Positions 1 to 5,062 of a stretch of 6,657 nt of DNA are shown piece by piece; the stretch's first letter is position 1; the number at the start of each line of letters is the position of its first letter. This stretch comes from Planctomycetales bacterium (GTDB lineage Bacteria; Planctomycetota; Planctomycetia; Pirellulales; Thermoguttaceae). Under the pieces are notes generated by a model. It was given only the letters and a program-made list of their open reading frames with translations. It had not been told where the DNA came from and made no database searches. The stretch is from NCBI GenBank assembly GCA_007122045.1, contig SKJM01000053.1, forward strand, positions 1-6,657, in the 5' to 3' direction. The position numbers and the translations under genes were made by a program.

Positions 1-1
1 A

Positions 2-883
2 CGCATCATCATGCAGCACGACCAGCCCCAGTTCAACCACAACGGCGCCCGGCTCGATTTCGGCCCGGACGGCTACCTGTACGTGGGCCTCGGCGACGGC
101 GGCGCCGCCGGCGACGTGGGCATGGGCCACCCGCCGCTGGGGCACGGGCAGGACGTGACCACGATGCTCGGCAGCGTGCTGCGGATCGGCGTCGAGCAGG
201 AGCCGTACAGCATCCCGGCCGATAATCCGTTGATCGACCAGGAGCTTCCCGATCACGTCGAATACGAAGGCGACGAACCGAGGCCGGAGATCTGGGCGTG
301 GGGCATCCGCGCCACTTGGGGCATGGCCTTCGACCGGCAAACCGGCCACCTGCTGCTGGCCGACGTGGGCCAGGACCTGTGGGAAGAGATCAACCTCATG
401 AAGGAGCCGGGCAACTACGGCTGGCGCATCAAGGAGGGAACCCATTGGTTCGATCCCGACGACATGCAGCGGGTGATCGAAGAGGGGCCCGATCGGGGCT
501 ATATGGGCGAGAAGCTCATCGACCCGGTGATCGAATATCGAAACGCCCGCGGGCATGGCCAGGGCCTTGGCATTTGCATCATCGGCGGGCGCATGTACCG
601 CGGCGAGGCGATCGAGGGATTGCAGGGCCATTACGTCTTCGGCGATTGGACCCGGCGTCCGCAGGAGGCCGCCGGTGTCGTGATCGTCGCTCGCCCGCCG
701 GGAGACGCCGGCGCCGGGGAGAACGACCTTTGGCCGCGGAAGGTCGCGATCGAGCTGGATGACTACGTCCTCGGCTTCGGCGAGGACGCCGAGGGCGAAC
801 TGTACGTGATGACCACGGCGAACCGCGGCCCGGCGGGAACCACCGGGCGCGTGTGGCGGATCGTCGGCGGAAGGGAGGAATGA
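2..883 (+). CDS. PQQ-dependent sugar dehydrogenase-like beta-propeller, 5' part missing
   Basis: C-terminal portion of a protein of the glucose/sorbosone dehydrogenase family (soluble PQQ aldose dehydrogenases, usually exported). The reading frame is open to the left edge, so the ATG at 11 is probably internal. Residues counted from that Met: the NHNGARLDFGPDGYLYVGLG block (9-28) is the family signature, and H10 aligns with the catalytic base His of soluble glucose dehydrogenase. Next come GDGG (28-31), IPADNPL (68-74), PEIWAWGIR (92-100), TGHLLLADVGQDLWEEI (111-127), NYGWRIKEG (135-143) and YVFGDW (208-213), in family order. R100 occupies the place of the substrate/PQQ Arg in the usual GLRNP motif, but the following residues are A-T instead of N-P, so PQQ binding may be altered. 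The likely reaction is oxidation of a sugar or polyol with PQQ. Any N-terminal signal peptide or cytochrome c domain lies outside the window. The family call is firm; substrate and activity are not shown. Confidence 0.88.
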   Translation, partial: RIIMQHDQPQFNHNGARLDFGPDGYLYVGLGDGGAAGDVGMGHPPLGHGQDVTTMLGSVLRIGVEQEPYSIPADNPLIDQELPDHVEYEGDEPRPEIWAWGIRATWGMAFDRQTGHLLLADVGQDLWEEINLMKEPGNYGWRIKEGTHWFDPDDMQRVIEEGPDRGYMGEKLIDPVIEYRNARGHGQGLGICIIGGRMYRGEAIEGLQGHYVFGDWTRRPQEAAGVVIVARPPGDAGAGENDLWPRKVAIELDDYVLGFGEDAEGELYVMTTANRGPAGTTGRVWRIVGGREE

Positions 884-901
884 CCGCCGGGCACCGGACG
901 G
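884..901 (+). terminator. terminator-like hairpin at the dehydrogenase stop codon
   Basis: Directly after the TGA, CCG-CCGG (884-890) can pair with CCGG-A-CGG (894-901). This gives seven base pairs with one bulged A (898) and a GCA triloop. The sequence after it is TTGTACG, not a real T tract, so it would be a poor intrinsic terminator by itself. It may slow polymerase or protect the 3' end. It also separates the dehydrogenase gene from the copper-storage-like gene. Confidence 0.35.
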
Positions 902-999
902 TTGTACGCGGCAATCGCAACCTTCCATGGACTGACCCTGCATCATGAAGCAGGCATGAGGATGATGGAGGGCATGCACGAACATGGTATTCCAAACAC

Positions 1000-1004
1000 A
1001 AGGA
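1000..1004 (+). promoter_or_regulatory. ribosome binding site that sets the csp-like start
   Basis: AAGGA lies eight bases before the ATG at 1013. It is the best Shine-Dalgarno match in the leader and favours this ATG over the in-frame ATGs further upstream (902, 956, 962, 965, 974 and 983). Confidence 0.6.
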
Positions 1005-1012
1005 ACCCGATC

Positions 1013-1348
1013 ATGACAGATGCAATCTGCAAACAATGCGTTGACCCCTGTGTAGCCTGCGCCCGCGAGTGCGAGGCGTGCGCCACCCAATGCTGCGCCC
1101 CGGCCGGCAGCGAGATGGCCGAGTGCCTTCGGACGTGCCTCGACTGCGCGGCGGTGTGCTGGCTGTGCGCGTCGTTGTGCAGCCGGGGTTCGCGGTTCCA
1201 CGACGACGTGTGCCGTCTGTGCGCCACGATATGCCGCGCGTGCGCCGACGAGTGTTCCAAGCACGAGGCCCAGGCGTGCCAAAGCTGCGCCGAGGCCTGC
1301 CGCCGCTGCGCGGAGGCGTGCGAGGCGTGCGCGGCGACGGCCGCATAG
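1013..1348 (+). CDS. four-helix-bundle copper-storage-like protein (Csp/DUF326 type)
   Basis: A 111-residue protein with 25 cysteines, about one residue in four or five. They fall in CxxC and CxxxC steps along four predicted amphipathic helices (about 3-28, 33-57, 62-83 and 86-107), for example C6, C9, C13, C16, C20, C23, C27 and C28 in the first. This is the hallmark of Csp/DUF326 proteins, which line the core of a four-helix bundle with thiolates and hold many Cu(I) ions. No signal peptide is visible with this start, so it resembles the cytosolic Csp3 type more than the exported Csp1 type. The cysteine count exceeds the 13 of Csp1 and the 18-19 of characterised Csp3 proteins. H63 and H84 sit at helix ends and could act at the bundle mouth. 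The start was chosen on the AAGGA site eight bases upstream; the frame stays open upstream (see findings). The nearby Cu/Zn SOD and metalloreductase-like genes fit a copper theme but are on the other strand. Copper binding itself is inferred from the family. Confidence 0.85.
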   Translation: MTDAICKQCVDPCVACARECEACATQCCAPAGSEMAECLRTCLDCAAVCWLCASLCSRGSRFHDDVCRLCATICRACADECSKHEAQACQSCAEACRRCAEACEACAATAA

Positions 1349-1381
1349 GTAAGGCGTGGTAAGGCAATCTCGGGAATCCAC

Positions 1382-1417
1382 CCGGCCGACGCCGCCACGC
1401 TGCGCGGAGTCGGCCGG
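1382..1417. terminator. strong GC hairpin in the convergent spacer, possible bidirectional terminator
   Basis: CCGGCCGAC (1382-1390) and GTCGGCCGG (1409-1417) are perfect inverted repeats. Inside them, after a single G/A mismatch, CCGC (1392-1395) pairs with GCGG (1404-1407), leaving an eight-base loop. The hairpin begins 33 bases after the csp-like stop and lies between two converging transcription units. That placement suits a terminator for both, but neither strand has a T run after the stem, so factor-independent termination is uncertain. Confidence 0.4.
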
Positions 1418-1492
1418 CGGATTCGCGCCGACGGCTGGCCCGGCAATCCTTAGGGGTGGACCCGTCGCCCGGAGCGAGGGCTGGCTCAGCGA

Positions 1493-1510
1493 GGGCACAA
1501 GGGCGTGCCC
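1493..1510. repeat. small perfect inverted repeat
   Basis: GGGCAC (1493-1498) and GTGCCC (1505-1510) are perfect six-base arms around a six-base loop. On the minus strand this hairpin lies 63-80 bases past the stop codon of the small membrane peptide, so it could mark the 3' end of that operon. There is no T tract after it. Confidence 0.3.
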
Positions 1511-1575
1511 GATCATGGAATGCACTTTCGGCCAGTACGCTCGCTATGGTCGTCCCGCTTGGGCCTGCCCGATCA
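1501..1575. repeat. pair of 15-base direct repeats, 60 bases apart
   Basis: GGGCGTGCCCGATCA (1501-1515) and GGGCCTGCCCGATCA (1561-1575) match at 14 of 15 positions. The left copy contains the right arm of the inverted repeat at 1493-1510. The right copy overlaps the stop codon of the small minus-strand gene. The meaning is unknown; it may be the trace of a small duplication. Confidence 0.4.
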
Positions 1576-1674
1576 CCGCAGGCCGAACCACAGGGCGATC
1601 AAGAGCAATACGAGCCCGGTCAGGTCGGCAACTCGGCGAATGACGACATACAGCAGTTTGAATTGCTTGTCCAT
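1573..1674 (-). CDS. 33-residue single-pass membrane peptide at the end of the SOD/flavocytochrome operon
   Basis: The ATG (1674-1672) begins two bases after the stop of the flavocytochrome gene, and the frame runs 33 codons to TGA. The peptide has a basic N-terminal half (K3, K6, R13, R14) and then a hydrophobic segment at about 15-31 (VADLTGLVLLLIALWFG), ending in L-R. This fits a single helix inserted N-terminus-inside by the positive-inside rule. I do not recognise a family. No strong Shine-Dalgarno is visible; GAG within the end of the upstream gene is the nearest purine run, so translation probably depends on coupling to the upstream stop. The two-base spacing and the membrane character suggest a small partner of the flavocytochrome (inference). 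The same frame is open further upstream inside the reductase gene, but that part is its shadow. It could also be a chance frame; conservation is the deciding test. Confidence 0.5.
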   Translation of the reverse strand: MDKQFKLLYVVIRRVADLTGLVLLLIALWFGLR

Positions 1675-1676
1675 GG

Positions 1677-2999
1677 CTACACGATCTCGAACCGTTCGGT
1701 GTATATCCGTCGCCAATCGATCCCCAGGTTCCGGAGGCTTATTTCCACAATGTCCATCATCGGCTCGGGACCGCAAGTGAAATAGGTATATTCGTGCTTC
1801 CGGTCGGGAAGGTACTTCCCCAGCATTTCCCGGGTTACCAACCCCGTTTCTCCCTTCCAGCCTTCCGGCGGCTCTTCCAGAATGTGCACGACGTCAAGAC
1901 GGATCGTCTTGCGCAGTTCCTCCAGTTCCTCGCCGAATACGACGTCGCCGGCGGTGACGTTCGCGTAAAGAAGGAGCGCGTGCCTGGGGTCCTGGTCGTC
2001 GCGCAGGGTGCGCAGCATGCTCATCGCCGGGGTGACGCCAATGCCCCCCATGACCAGGAACAGGTGGCTGTCGGCCTTCGGGGTGAAGGACCCGAAGGGT
2101 CCCTCCAGAAAGACCTTCGTACCCGGTTTCATGTGTTTCCAGCTTTCGGTGAAATCGCCCACTTCCTTCGTGGTGAAGCGGATCGTGCGGTCCCGCGCGC
2201 TGGAAGCGAAGGAAAACGGATGCTGCTGGAGCGAGAAGGGCGTGTCGCCCACCGTGATCCAGGCGAACTGGCCCGGGGTAAATTCCATCCGCTTGAAGCC
2301 TTGCGGCTCGACGGTCATGGTCCACCGCCCGGGAATCTCCTCGTTGATCTCGGTAAGCCGATACGGCTTCTTCCTGCTGAGCCAGGGCCTGACGATGCGC
2401 GTATGGAACACCAGGTACATCGAAGCGCCCATCACCAGCACAATCGCCCCTTTCTTCCACAGCGGCTCCAGATAATGCGCCACCTGCACCGAGTGAGCAA
2501 TGCCCACGAAGACAATGAACAGGCTCAACCCCCCGTGCAGCAGCCGCCACCATTCGTAGTTCAGTTTGAAGGAAAGCCGCCAGAGACTCGAGGCCGTGAT
2601 CAGCAGGATGGCCACCGTCACCAGGCTCAGGAACAGCGTACGGAGGAAATTGACGGTCGGGTCGAAGTACGCCAGGAATTCGGGTTCGGCCAAGATCAGG
2701 ATCACCGGGTGGGCAAGGGCAAAGACCGCCGCGACGATCCCGATCTCCCGATGGAAGTGGAGGATATTGTCCATTCCAAACGTCGGGGCAATCCAGGCGA
2801 ACCGTCCCGAAAACAGCATCTGCAGCCCGAACATGGCCAAGGCGATGAACCCCAACGCCACGCCAAACTCGATCCAGAAGGTGCGGGCTTTGGGCACGGT
2901 TCCCGCCAGGGCAATCAACAGGGGAACGGCGCTGAGCAGCACAAACACGCCCACCCAGAGCAAGCCCCTCCGATAGGTGTATCGCATCGTCTGATTCAT
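1677..2999 (-). CDS. ferric-reductase/NOX-like transmembrane flavocytochrome
   Basis: A 440-residue membrane protein that should pass electrons from cytosolic NAD(P)H through FAD and two b-hemes to an acceptor outside the inner membrane. Six hydrophobic segments lie at about 11-32, 43-64, 85-104, 119-140, 151-172 and 184-201. The heme ligands are visible as two HX13H pairs: H83/H97 in the third helix and H155/H169 in the fifth. X13 in both pairs is the spacing of yeast FRE metalloreductases; phagocyte NOX2 has X12 in the second pair. The C-terminal half is a ferredoxin-reductase-type module: FTPGQFAWI (240-248) and HPFSFAS (260-266) for FAD, then GPFGSF (300-305), GGIGVTPAMS (318-327) and CGPEPMM (409-415) for the pyridine nucleotide. 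Length and domain order are complete. The start follows the SOD stop by 12 bases with no clear Shine-Dalgarno, which suggests translational coupling; a second ATG lies four codons in. The acceptor (Fe(III), Cu(II), O2 or a protein partner) cannot be read from sequence. Confidence 0.88.
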   Translation of the reverse strand: MNQTMRYTYRRGLLWVGVFVLLSAVPLLIALAGTVPKARTFWIEFGVALGFIALAMFGLQMLFSGRFAWIAPTFGMDNILHFHREIGIVAAVFALAHPVILILAEPEFLAYFDPTVNFLRTLFLSLVTVAILLITASSLWRLSFKLNYEWWRLLHGGLSLFIVFVGIAHSVQVAHYLEPLWKKGAIVLVMGASMYLVFHTRIVRPWLSRKKPYRLTEINEEIPGRWTMTVEPQGFKRMEFTPGQFAWITVGDTPFSLQQHPFSFASSARDRTIRFTTKEVGDFTESWKHMKPGTKVFLEGPFGSFTPKADSHLFLVMGGIGVTPAMSMLRTLRDDQDPRHALLLYANVTAGDVVFGEELEELRKTIRLDVVHILEEPPEGWKGETGLVTREMLGKYLPDRKHEYTYFTCGPEPMMDIVEISLRNLGIDWRRIYTERFEIV

Positions 3000-3011
3000 C
3001 CCGGCGGGGGT

Positions 3012-4358
3012 TCAAGGTTCCTCGTCTTCGTCCGCTTCCGGATTCGCAATGCCGATCACCCCGATGGCCGCGCGGGCGCCCGCATCGCCGGTGGGTTGGG
3101 TTACCAGATCGTCTTCTTCCGCGTGGACGATGAGGGAGCGGCCGATCACGGCGTGCAGGGTCAGCCACGGGGCGTGGATGTCGACTTTGGCAACGCCGTC
3201 TTCACCGGCCTCGACGTTGCCCAGGTCGCCGGCGTGGTGCTCCTCGTCGCCCGGGGCGCCGTGCGGCATGTCGTCGGGATCGAAGTGCCCGCCCGCCATG
3301 GTGCCGTCCGGTCCCCGCAGGTCGCCGTACTCGTGAATGTGAAAGCCGCGGAGGCCCGGCTCCAGGCCCCGGATTTCGCCGTACAGGTGCACGCCGTCCT
3401 CGGTTTGCCGCAACAGGATCGTGCCCTCGGCCTGGTGGCCTTCAGTCGGCCTGAGCTTCGCCACGGCCAACGTGGGGATTTCCACCTCCTCCATGATCCT
3501 TTGGCGGCGCTGCGCGTCGGCCGGCAAGGCGTCTTCCGCCATGTCCAGGGCGGCGGCCACCAGGTCGCCGAGCACGTCGCGCACCTCTTGGTCGAAGCGT
3601 CCGACACTCCGGAAGTGCCACTCGGCGAACGTCCCCAGCGTCACCCGGACCGTATGCCGTTCGCCGTCGCGCCGCACTACGAGCCGGACGGTCTCCTCCG
3701 GCCGGCGCGCGGCGATGGCCGCCTGCAGATCGGCCGGCGCCTCGACCCGCGTTTTGTCGACCCGCACGATGACGTCGCCGTCTTGCAGGCCGGCCTCGGC
3801 GGCCGGGCTGCGCGGGAAGACGCGCTGGAGAAGCACTCCGCGCTGCTCCGCGGGGGGCTCCGGCGATAGGCGGACACCCAGCCAAGCGGTTTCCTCGGGT
3901 GCCCTCAGCCGGAGACGAAGACGCGGTCGGCCGCGAAACAGGGGCATACCGCCCAGGCGGACCGTCATCGTTTCCGACTGGCCGTCGCGCACGACGGCCA
4001 CGTCGACCTCGTCGCCGGGCGCCCGTCTGAGTACCGCCTCCCCCAGCGCCTCGGGCGAGGCCACCTCTTCCTCGCCGAATCGCACGATACGGTCGCCACG
4101 TTCCATGCCCGCCTCGTCCGCCGGACCTCCCGGCCACAGGCGGAGCACTTCCGCCCCCTCGGCATCGTCCGGTTCGCCGATCACTGCGCCGAGCAGCGCC
4201 CGGTCTTGGGGTGCGGGCTGCTGCTCGTGTTCGTTTGCCACGGCCATTGCCGCCAACGCGGCTGCCCACAAAGCAACCAAGGCCGTTACCGCGATTCCCG
4301 CCGCGGGTCCCTTCCTCCTCCGTGCCGATCGGCCCCTGTCGAATTGTCCGCGTACCAT
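3012..4358 (-). CDS. sodC: exported PDZ-PDZ-Cu/Zn superoxide dismutase fusion
   Basis: A 448-residue protein from the ATG at 4358-4356. An Arg-rich N-terminus and hydrophobic stretch (21-41) form a signal peptide with a likely cut at AVA/NE (39-41). Two PDZ-like domains follow. The first is at about 53-137, with PGGPADEAGMERGDRIV (76-92). The second is at about 157-242, with SPAAEAGLQDGDVIV (184-198). A mostly helical linker (about 243-295) leads to a Cu/Zn SOD domain at about 296-438. The metal site is complete by alignment to human SOD1: H340 and H342 in GFHIHEYGD, bridging H358 in GGHFDP, H366, H375, D378 in GDLGN, and H412 in IVHAEEDD. R429 in TGDAGARAAIGVIGIA is the active-site Arg. Both disulfide cysteines are absent, and I find no cysteine in the whole protein. 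The reaction would be superoxide dismutation to H2O2 and O2 in the periplasm. The tail is acidic (EADEDEEP). A second ATG at 4361-4359 is equally in frame. First gene of the minus-strand operon. Confidence 0.9.
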   Translation of the reverse strand: MVRGQFDRGRSARRRKGPAAGIAVTALVALWAAALAAMAVANEHEQQPAPQDRALLGAVIGEPDDAEGAEVLRLWPGGPADEAGMERGDRIVRFGEEEVASPEALGEAVLRRAPGDEVDVAVVRDGQSETMTVRLGGMPLFRGRPRLRLRLRAPEETAWLGVRLSPEPPAEQRGVLLQRVFPRSPAAEAGLQDGDVIVRVDKTRVEAPADLQAAIAARRPEETVRLVVRRDGERHTVRVTLGTFAEWHFRSVGRFDQEVRDVLGDLVAAALDMAEDALPADAQRRQRIMEEVEIPTLAVAKLRPTEGHQAEGTILLRQTEDGVHLYGEIRGLEPGLRGFHIHEYGDLRGPDGTMAGGHFDPDDMPHGAPGDEEHHAGDLGNVEAGEDGVAKVDIHAPWLTLHAVIGRSLIVHAEEDDLVTQPTGDAGARAAIGVIGIANPEADEDEEP

Positions 4359-4365
4359 CATGGGA

Positions 4366-4370
4366 CTCCC
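4366..4370 (-). promoter_or_regulatory. ribosome binding site of the PDZ-SOD gene
   Basis: On the minus strand GGGAG lies seven bases before the ATG at 4358 and four before the adjoining ATG at 4361. It places the true start here and not at the far-upstream ATG at 4628. The protein read from 4358 begins directly with a credible signal peptide. Confidence 0.7.
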
Positions 4371-4814
4371 GTTCCGGCAGGTTGTTTCGGCGACCGGCGG
4401 AAGCCGGAAGTCCCGCGGTTCGCCATGGTGGTGGTTGCGCTGGAACCGCTCGCCAACTCGCCCGAGCCTCCGGTGCTGACGGGCCGCGGCGCACAGGTTC
4501 GCACGGCCGCTTCCTCGCACCCCCCGGAAGAACGCTTGGCGCAGCTCCTGCCGCCTACGGGAGCGAACGGCGCGCCAATGCGGGTTGTCGAGGCGAAAAA
4601 TGCGCGGAGCACCAAGTCGGCGAGGCAACCGCCGCTCGGGCTAGCGTTTTGGACGGCTCGCACCCCGATCATCGTCCTGACAACATGGCGTGCGCCGCGT
4701 CAAGATGTCGGGGATTGCATCGCGGCACCGAACCCTCTAAATAGGTGTATCGCCATGTATAATTCGAGGTAGCGCCATCCCTTCCCCTCCACAGCGGGGC
4801 GCGATTGTCGTCCA
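4371..4814. other. divergent intergenic region upstream of the PDZ-SOD operon
   Basis: No convincing gene is seen on either strand. The open frames across it are GC-driven and overlap the SOD start antisense or lack start signals. It must hold the minus-strand promoter of the SOD operon, but I find no good -35/-10 pair facing that way. A TATAAT on the plus strand (4758-4763) lies in a local AT-rich patch (about 4736-4766) without a -35 at the right distance. No known copper-regulator operator is recognisable. Confidence 0.5.
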
Positions 4815-4819
4815 GGCGC

Positions 4820-4849
4820 TTGACAGGGCTCGCTGCCGTCTGCTATCAT
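4820..4849 (+). promoter_or_regulatory. upstream copy of a tandem sigma-70 promoter (P1)
   Basis: A perfect TTGACA (4820-4825), an 18-base spacer and TATCAT (4844-4849), preceded by TG-C to form an extended -10. Transcription would start near 4856. It reads toward the PEP-CTERM gene. Confidence 0.75.
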
Positions 4850-4857
4850 GGTGGATG

Positions 4858-4880
4858 TGCTGGCAGCCGGGCTGCGGGCA
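4858..4880 (+). promoter_or_regulatory. 5'-end hairpin of copy 1 (imperfect)
   Basis: TGCTGGCAG (4858-4866) and CTGCGGGCA (4872-4880) form a nine-position stem with one G-U wobble and one G-G mismatch around a five-base CCGGG loop. It begins about where the P1 transcript should start. It is a degenerate version of the hairpin at 4925-4947. Confidence 0.55.
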
Positions 4881-4886
4881 GGGCGC

Positions 4887-4916
4887 TTGACAGGGGTCGC
4901 TGCCGCTTGCTATCAT
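4887..4916 (+). promoter_or_regulatory. downstream copy of a tandem sigma-70 promoter (P2)
   Basis: A perfect TTGACA (4887-4892), an 18-base spacer and TATCAT (4911-4916) with the same TG-C extended -10. Transcription would start near 4923, giving a leader of about 147 bases before the PEP-CTERM start codon. No known riboswitch is recognised in that leader. Confidence 0.78.
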
Positions 4917-4924
4917 GGTGGGTG

Positions 4925-4947
4925 TGCTGGCAGTCGGGCTGCCAGCA
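4925..4947 (+). promoter_or_regulatory. 5'-end hairpin of copy 2 (perfect stem)
   Basis: TGCTGGCAG (4925-4933) and CTGCCAGCA (4939-4947) are perfect nine-base arms around the loop TCGGG. It would form within the first few bases of the P2 transcript. Stem-loops at the extreme 5' end are known to stabilise some bacterial mRNAs. It could also be an operator or an attenuation element. Confidence 0.65.
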
Positions 4948-5057
4948 ACGGCAGGGCCTGCGTGCCGGAGTTTGCACCGGGAAGCGAAAAGGCCGTTCCG
5001 GGCAGTGCGCTCGGAGGGCGACCGGCTCGCAACGCAATGCCCGACTCATCCTTGTGT

Positions 5058-5062
5058 GGGAG
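5058..5062 (+). promoter_or_regulatory. ribosome binding site that sets the PEP-CTERM gene start
   Basis: GGGAG lies seven bases before the ATG at 5070. The same motif and spacing precede the SOD start at 4358. It rules against the earlier in-frame ATGs at 4848 and 4915, which overlap the last two bases of the -10 boxes. Confidence 0.75.

Larger units (their letters stand above)
4815..4948 (+). repeat. 67-bp tandem duplication carrying promoter plus hairpin
   Basis: Copy 1 (4815-4881) and copy 2 (4882-4948) start with GGCGCTTGACAGGG and align base for base with about seven differences. Each copy contains a -35 box, an 18-base spacer, a -10 box and, seven to nine bases on, an inverted repeat. 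The differences fall in the spacer, in the initial transcribed bases and in the hairpin, not in the promoter hexamers. That pattern suggests the hexamers are under selection (inference). Confidence 0.8.

Noticed and set aside
919..936. CueR/MerR-type operator suggested by ACCTTCC at 920-926
   Set aside because: Only one half-site is present; the matching GGAAGGT arm is absent at the required spacing.
943..1446. A 167-codon minus-strand frame over the csp-like gene
   Set aside because: It mirrors the repetitive cysteine codons of the plus-strand gene (Ala/His/Ser-rich translation) and has no start signals.
1794..3869. A 691-codon open frame on the plus strand
   Set aside because: It lies antisense across the flavocytochrome and SOD genes, whose domains and catalytic motifs are clear. 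Its translation is rich in His, Arg, Gln and Gly without a recognisable fold, as expected of a GC-driven shadow.
4359..4628. N-terminal extension of the PDZ-SOD protein from the ATG at 4628
   Set aside because: It is Arg-rich with no domain and would bury the signal peptide. GGGAG at 4366-4370 marks the start at 4358/4361.
2973..4753. Shared 13-mer ATAGGTGTATCGC at 2973-2985 and 4741-4753
   Set aside because: One copy is in coding sequence of the flavocytochrome. A single 13-base match in a window of this size is within chance expectation.
4758..4763. TATAAT as a plus-strand promoter
   Set aside because: No -35-like hexamer lies 16-18 bases upstream, and two far better promoters lie just downstream.
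4206..4772. Plus-strand frames across the SOD 5' end and the intergenic region
   Set aside because: There is no recognisable domain or credible ribosome binding site; they overlap the SOD signal peptide antisense.
4772..4802. CCCC/GGGG and GCGCC/GGCGC arms resembling a CsoR-type box
   Set aside because: The arms are short and low-complexity in a GC-rich region and do not match a defined operator.
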